This document shows positions 62,293 through 64,000 of a stretch of 64,000 nucleotides of DNA, one piece after another; position 1 is the first letter of the stretch; every line of letters begins with the position of its first letter. The notes beneath the pieces are model-generated. The model did no database searches. It saw only the letters and a list, made by a program, of their open reading frames with translations, and was not told the DNA's origin. The DNA comes from Flavobacterium coralii (GTDB taxonomy: Bacteria > Bacteroidota > Bacteroidia > Flavobacteriales > Flavobacteriaceae). The translations under genes and the position numbers were made by a program. The stretch is from positions 248,001 through 312,000 of the forward strand of contig NZ_JAHDIU010000004.1 in assembly GCF_019891545.1 (NCBI RefSeq). Direction: 5' to 3'.

Positions 62293-63762
62293 TTATTTAA
62301 TTTGTGTGTAGCGCAGCGCTTTATCTATCCATACATTTACCTGATATACCAGCCTGAACCTGTATGTGATAAAAACATTAACCGCAATCGAAAGTCCGGT
62401 TTTATAAATAAGGTCGATTAAGTGGGATCCTGTATCGGGCAAGAAGAATATCATTACTCCTGATATAAAGAATATAGCTACGAGTTTAAAAAAGTCCATA
62501 TCAAAAGGTAATATTTTGAATTTTTTGTAAATAAACCACAATTTCGCAACATTAAATATTGCCATCGCTAGAAACGAGGCATATGCCACACCTGTAATAC
62601 CAAGATTCGTGTAATGTATAAACCATAGATTAAGTGACACATTGATTACAGTAAGTAACAATACTGCCACAAGATTAAAACGGTAATAGCCGGAATAGGT
62701 AATAATTTCGGAGTTAAAGCCTGTAGCCATGTTAACCAATACACTAAAACCCAATATTAGAATAACGGGTAGAGATGCTTCTAGACTTTTACTGGTGGGC
62801 AGAAGCGAAAACAAATCGTCGACACCCAAAAGTATGCAACTGTATAAAACCGCTCCGATAAAAAACAACAAACGGGCTACTTCTTTATATTTTATATGCA
62901 ACTCCTGAATATTGTTGTTTTTAAGATATCCAGATACCAAAGGAGCATATATAGCAAACATCCCTACGGCAGGTATTTGTAAAGTACTGGCAAGTGTAGA
63001 ACCAATATTATAACTACCATTTGCCTCTACCGATATTAGTTCGGGTATTATTATACCATCTATACGGAAAGCCAACAGCGAACCAAAGCTACCTGCAAAG
63101 GCATACAAACTGTATCGCAGGTAATCTTTATGCGGAATTTGATAGAAAAGTGATTTAAATTTATAATTTAGTCCTGGTTTAAATCTTTTAAAGAGATATA
63201 TCGCTGTTAATGCAAACATAAGCAAGTAGCTTATTACATAAAAATAGAGTGAGACATAGACCTGCAAGATATGGTTAAGAACCAGTAAAAATAGTATAGG
63301 GAGTATAATTTTAGGTATTAGCTTTTCATATAGGGTAGGCACTGCAATTTCTTGCATATCCTGTGCCTGTCGCTTGAAAAGTTCTATAAAGGCCAGCGAT
63401 ACGGCAGCAGGAAAAGCCAAATACAATATGTGGGCATTATCAAAACCGGAACCCCATACGAATAAAGGTATCGCCAGCAAAACAGCCAGACTCATGAGCA
63501 TAATGGAAAGCAGGCTGTAGTTGAATAGTTTTTTGCGATGACTTTCGTCCAGCGCCGGGTAAAACTTTATTAATGACTGGGATGCTCCAAGTACCATAAC
63601 TGGGTAAAGCAATTGAGCTACATTGTCAACATAACGCACGGTTCCTAAAAAAGATTTGTTGTTAGGATAGATGAAAAGTGTAGAGATAACCCCTATGGCT
63701 GTACCGGTATAGTTAATAAGCGTAAAAAGTAATACCTGCCTTGACAATGCTTTTTTATCCAT
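62293..63762 (-). CDS. Oligosaccharide flippase family protein (Wzx-like)
   Basis: A 489-residue, 12- to 14-TM MATE/Wzx-type transporter; the N terminus MDKKALSRQVLLFTLINYTGTAIGVISTLFIYP and the signature region FALTAIYLFKRFKPGLNY are typical of lipid-linked oligosaccharide flippases. Multiple TM helices run to VFITYRFRLVYQVNVWIDKALRYTQIK. It moves undecaprenyl-linked sugar units across the inner membrane for surface polysaccharide. Its start overlaps the end of the next gene by 8 bases, so it belongs to a polysaccharide cluster that continues beyond the window. Confidence 0.9.
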   Translation of the reverse strand: MDKKALSRQVLLFTLINYTGTAIGVISTLFIYPNNKSFLGTVRYVDNVAQLLYPVMVLGASQSLIKFYPALDESHRKKLFNYSLLSIMLMSLAVLLAIPLFVWGSGFDNAHILYLAFPAAVSLAFIELFKRQAQDMQEIAVPTLYEKLIPKIILPILFLLVLNHILQVYVSLYFYVISYLLMFALTAIYLFKRFKPGLNYKFKSLFYQIPHKDYLRYSLYAFAGSFGSLLAFRIDGIIIPELISVEANGSYNIGSTLASTLQIPAVGMFAIYAPLVSGYLKNNNIQELHIKYKEVARLLFFIGAVLYSCILLGVDDLFSLLPTSKSLEASLPVILILGFSVLVNMATGFNSEIITYSGYYRFNLVAVLLLTVINVSLNLWFIHYTNLGITGVAYASFLAMAIFNVAKLWFIYKKFKILPFDMDFFKLVAIFFISGVMIFFLPDTGSHLIDLIYKTGLSIAVNVFITYRFRLVYQVNVWIDKALRYTQIK

Positions 63763-64000
63763 ATACCCTTGCTCTTTTACGTGCAGACTTTATAGTTGTA
63801 GACTTAAACAACAGTCCTGTATAATAATATAGTAATATGAGAAACATCCGAAAAGCTATCAAGGGTCCGTAGAATTTAAAAAAATATTTTGGTAGCCCCA
63901 TAACTTCTTTAAAACCAAACATACAACTTCGGAAAAAGCTGTAGTTGATATTTAGCAGTGTAGTTAATACTTTATATTTAGATTGTATAATATCTTTTTT
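63755..64000 (-). CDS. C-terminal end of a surface-polysaccharide gene, probably a glycosyltransferase
   Basis: The frame is open from the right edge to TAA at 63755-63757, about 81 residues, overlapping the flippase start by 8 bases. The visible part has a hydrophobic stretch (IAFRMFLILLYYYTGLLF) followed by a basic tail KSTTIKSARKRARVYG, as at the C terminus of some membrane-associated glycosyltransferases. Its position before a flippase gene supports that idea, but no catalytic motif is visible, so the enzyme class is uncertain. Confidence 0.7.
   Translation of the reverse strand, partial: KKDIIQSKYKVLTTLLNINYSFFRSCMFGFKEVMGLPKYFFKFYGPLIAFRMFLILLYYYTGLLFKSTTIKSARKRARVYG

Noticed and set aside
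1-64000. CRISPR arrays, rRNA genes, prophage or IS transposase
   Set aside because: No spaced direct repeats, no 16S/23S motifs and no integrase/transposase or capsid-like proteins were recognised on either strand.

Overview
The window reads as chromosome of a member of the Bacteroidota, almost certainly a Flavobacteriaceae bacterium close to Flavobacterium. The main reasons are a full-length sprA (gliding motility / type IX secretion) in a ruvA-sprA-gcvH neighbourhood, many promoters of the Bacteroidota type (TTTG, about 19 bases, TAnnTTTG), a split heme-copper oxidase cluster with two subunit-III-like proteins, an S46 dipeptidyl-peptidase, and MaeB, QueG, Mpl and ObgE proteins of flavobacterial type. 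No plasmid, prophage, IS transposase, rRNA operon or CRISPR array was seen; one tRNA gene (Phe) is present.

Layout. 1-2.6 kb: a cut-off TPR-like lipid/envelope-type operon headed by coaX. 2.7-2.8 kb: tRNA-Phe with its own promoter and terminator. 2.9-6.6 kb: a DUF255 thioredoxin-like protein, an MscS channel and a secreted protein. 6.6-9.9 kb: tolC-type outer membrane factor, periplasmic adaptor and tsaB. 10-11.5 kb: a DUF4403 lipoprotein. 11.5-16.6 kb: respiratory cluster (heme O synthase, two oxidase subunit III proteins, subunit IV, a SCO protein, a cysteine-less SCO-like relative, DUF420 and a small membrane protein). 16.8-18.4 kb: deoC, vanZ-like, gcvH. 18.4-28.8 kb: sprA, ruvA, maeB. 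28.8-32.7 kb: queG, a four-helix-bundle gene flanked by inverted repeats, ruvB and mpl. 33.7-35.8 kb: S46 peptidase. 37.9-41.5 kb: hpt, adk, a CNNM/CorC protein and obgE. 41.6-47 kb: sugar dehydrogenase, TonB-dependent receptor, helical-repeat protein, MFS transporter. 47-53 kb: a small secreted protein, a GH130-like protein, purK, purE and an M3 peptidase. 53-56.8 kb: GbsR-type regulator, a Crp-type regulator with membrane and VOC proteins, and a UbiA-like protein. 56.9-62.3 kb: gcvP, a PIN-like protein, a truncated hemoglobin and a KAS III protein. 62.3-64 kb: a flippase and the end of a further surface-polysaccharide gene.

The core is ordinary housekeeping, but it is broken by five visibly AT-rich or inserted segments between conserved genes: the four-helix-bundle element (29.7-30.2 kb), an orphan helical protein (32.7-33.6 kb), a tandem pair of RlaP-like nucleotidyltransferases (36.0-37.8 kb), a Crp/membrane/VOC cassette (54.2-55.9 kb) and a PIN-like gene (59.8-60.7 kb). 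Two copies of a palindromic, MITE-like repeat lie at 37.8 and 43.0 kb, and a third locus at 53.1 kb keeps only the termini. The most unusual single observation is that the four-helix-bundle element, with 22/23-identical inverted arms, abuts queG so closely that queG no longer has an ATG start. Three genes (ruvB, the GbsR-like regulator, the UbiA-like gene) have a -7 box exactly 4 bases before the ATG, which predicts leaderless mRNAs.
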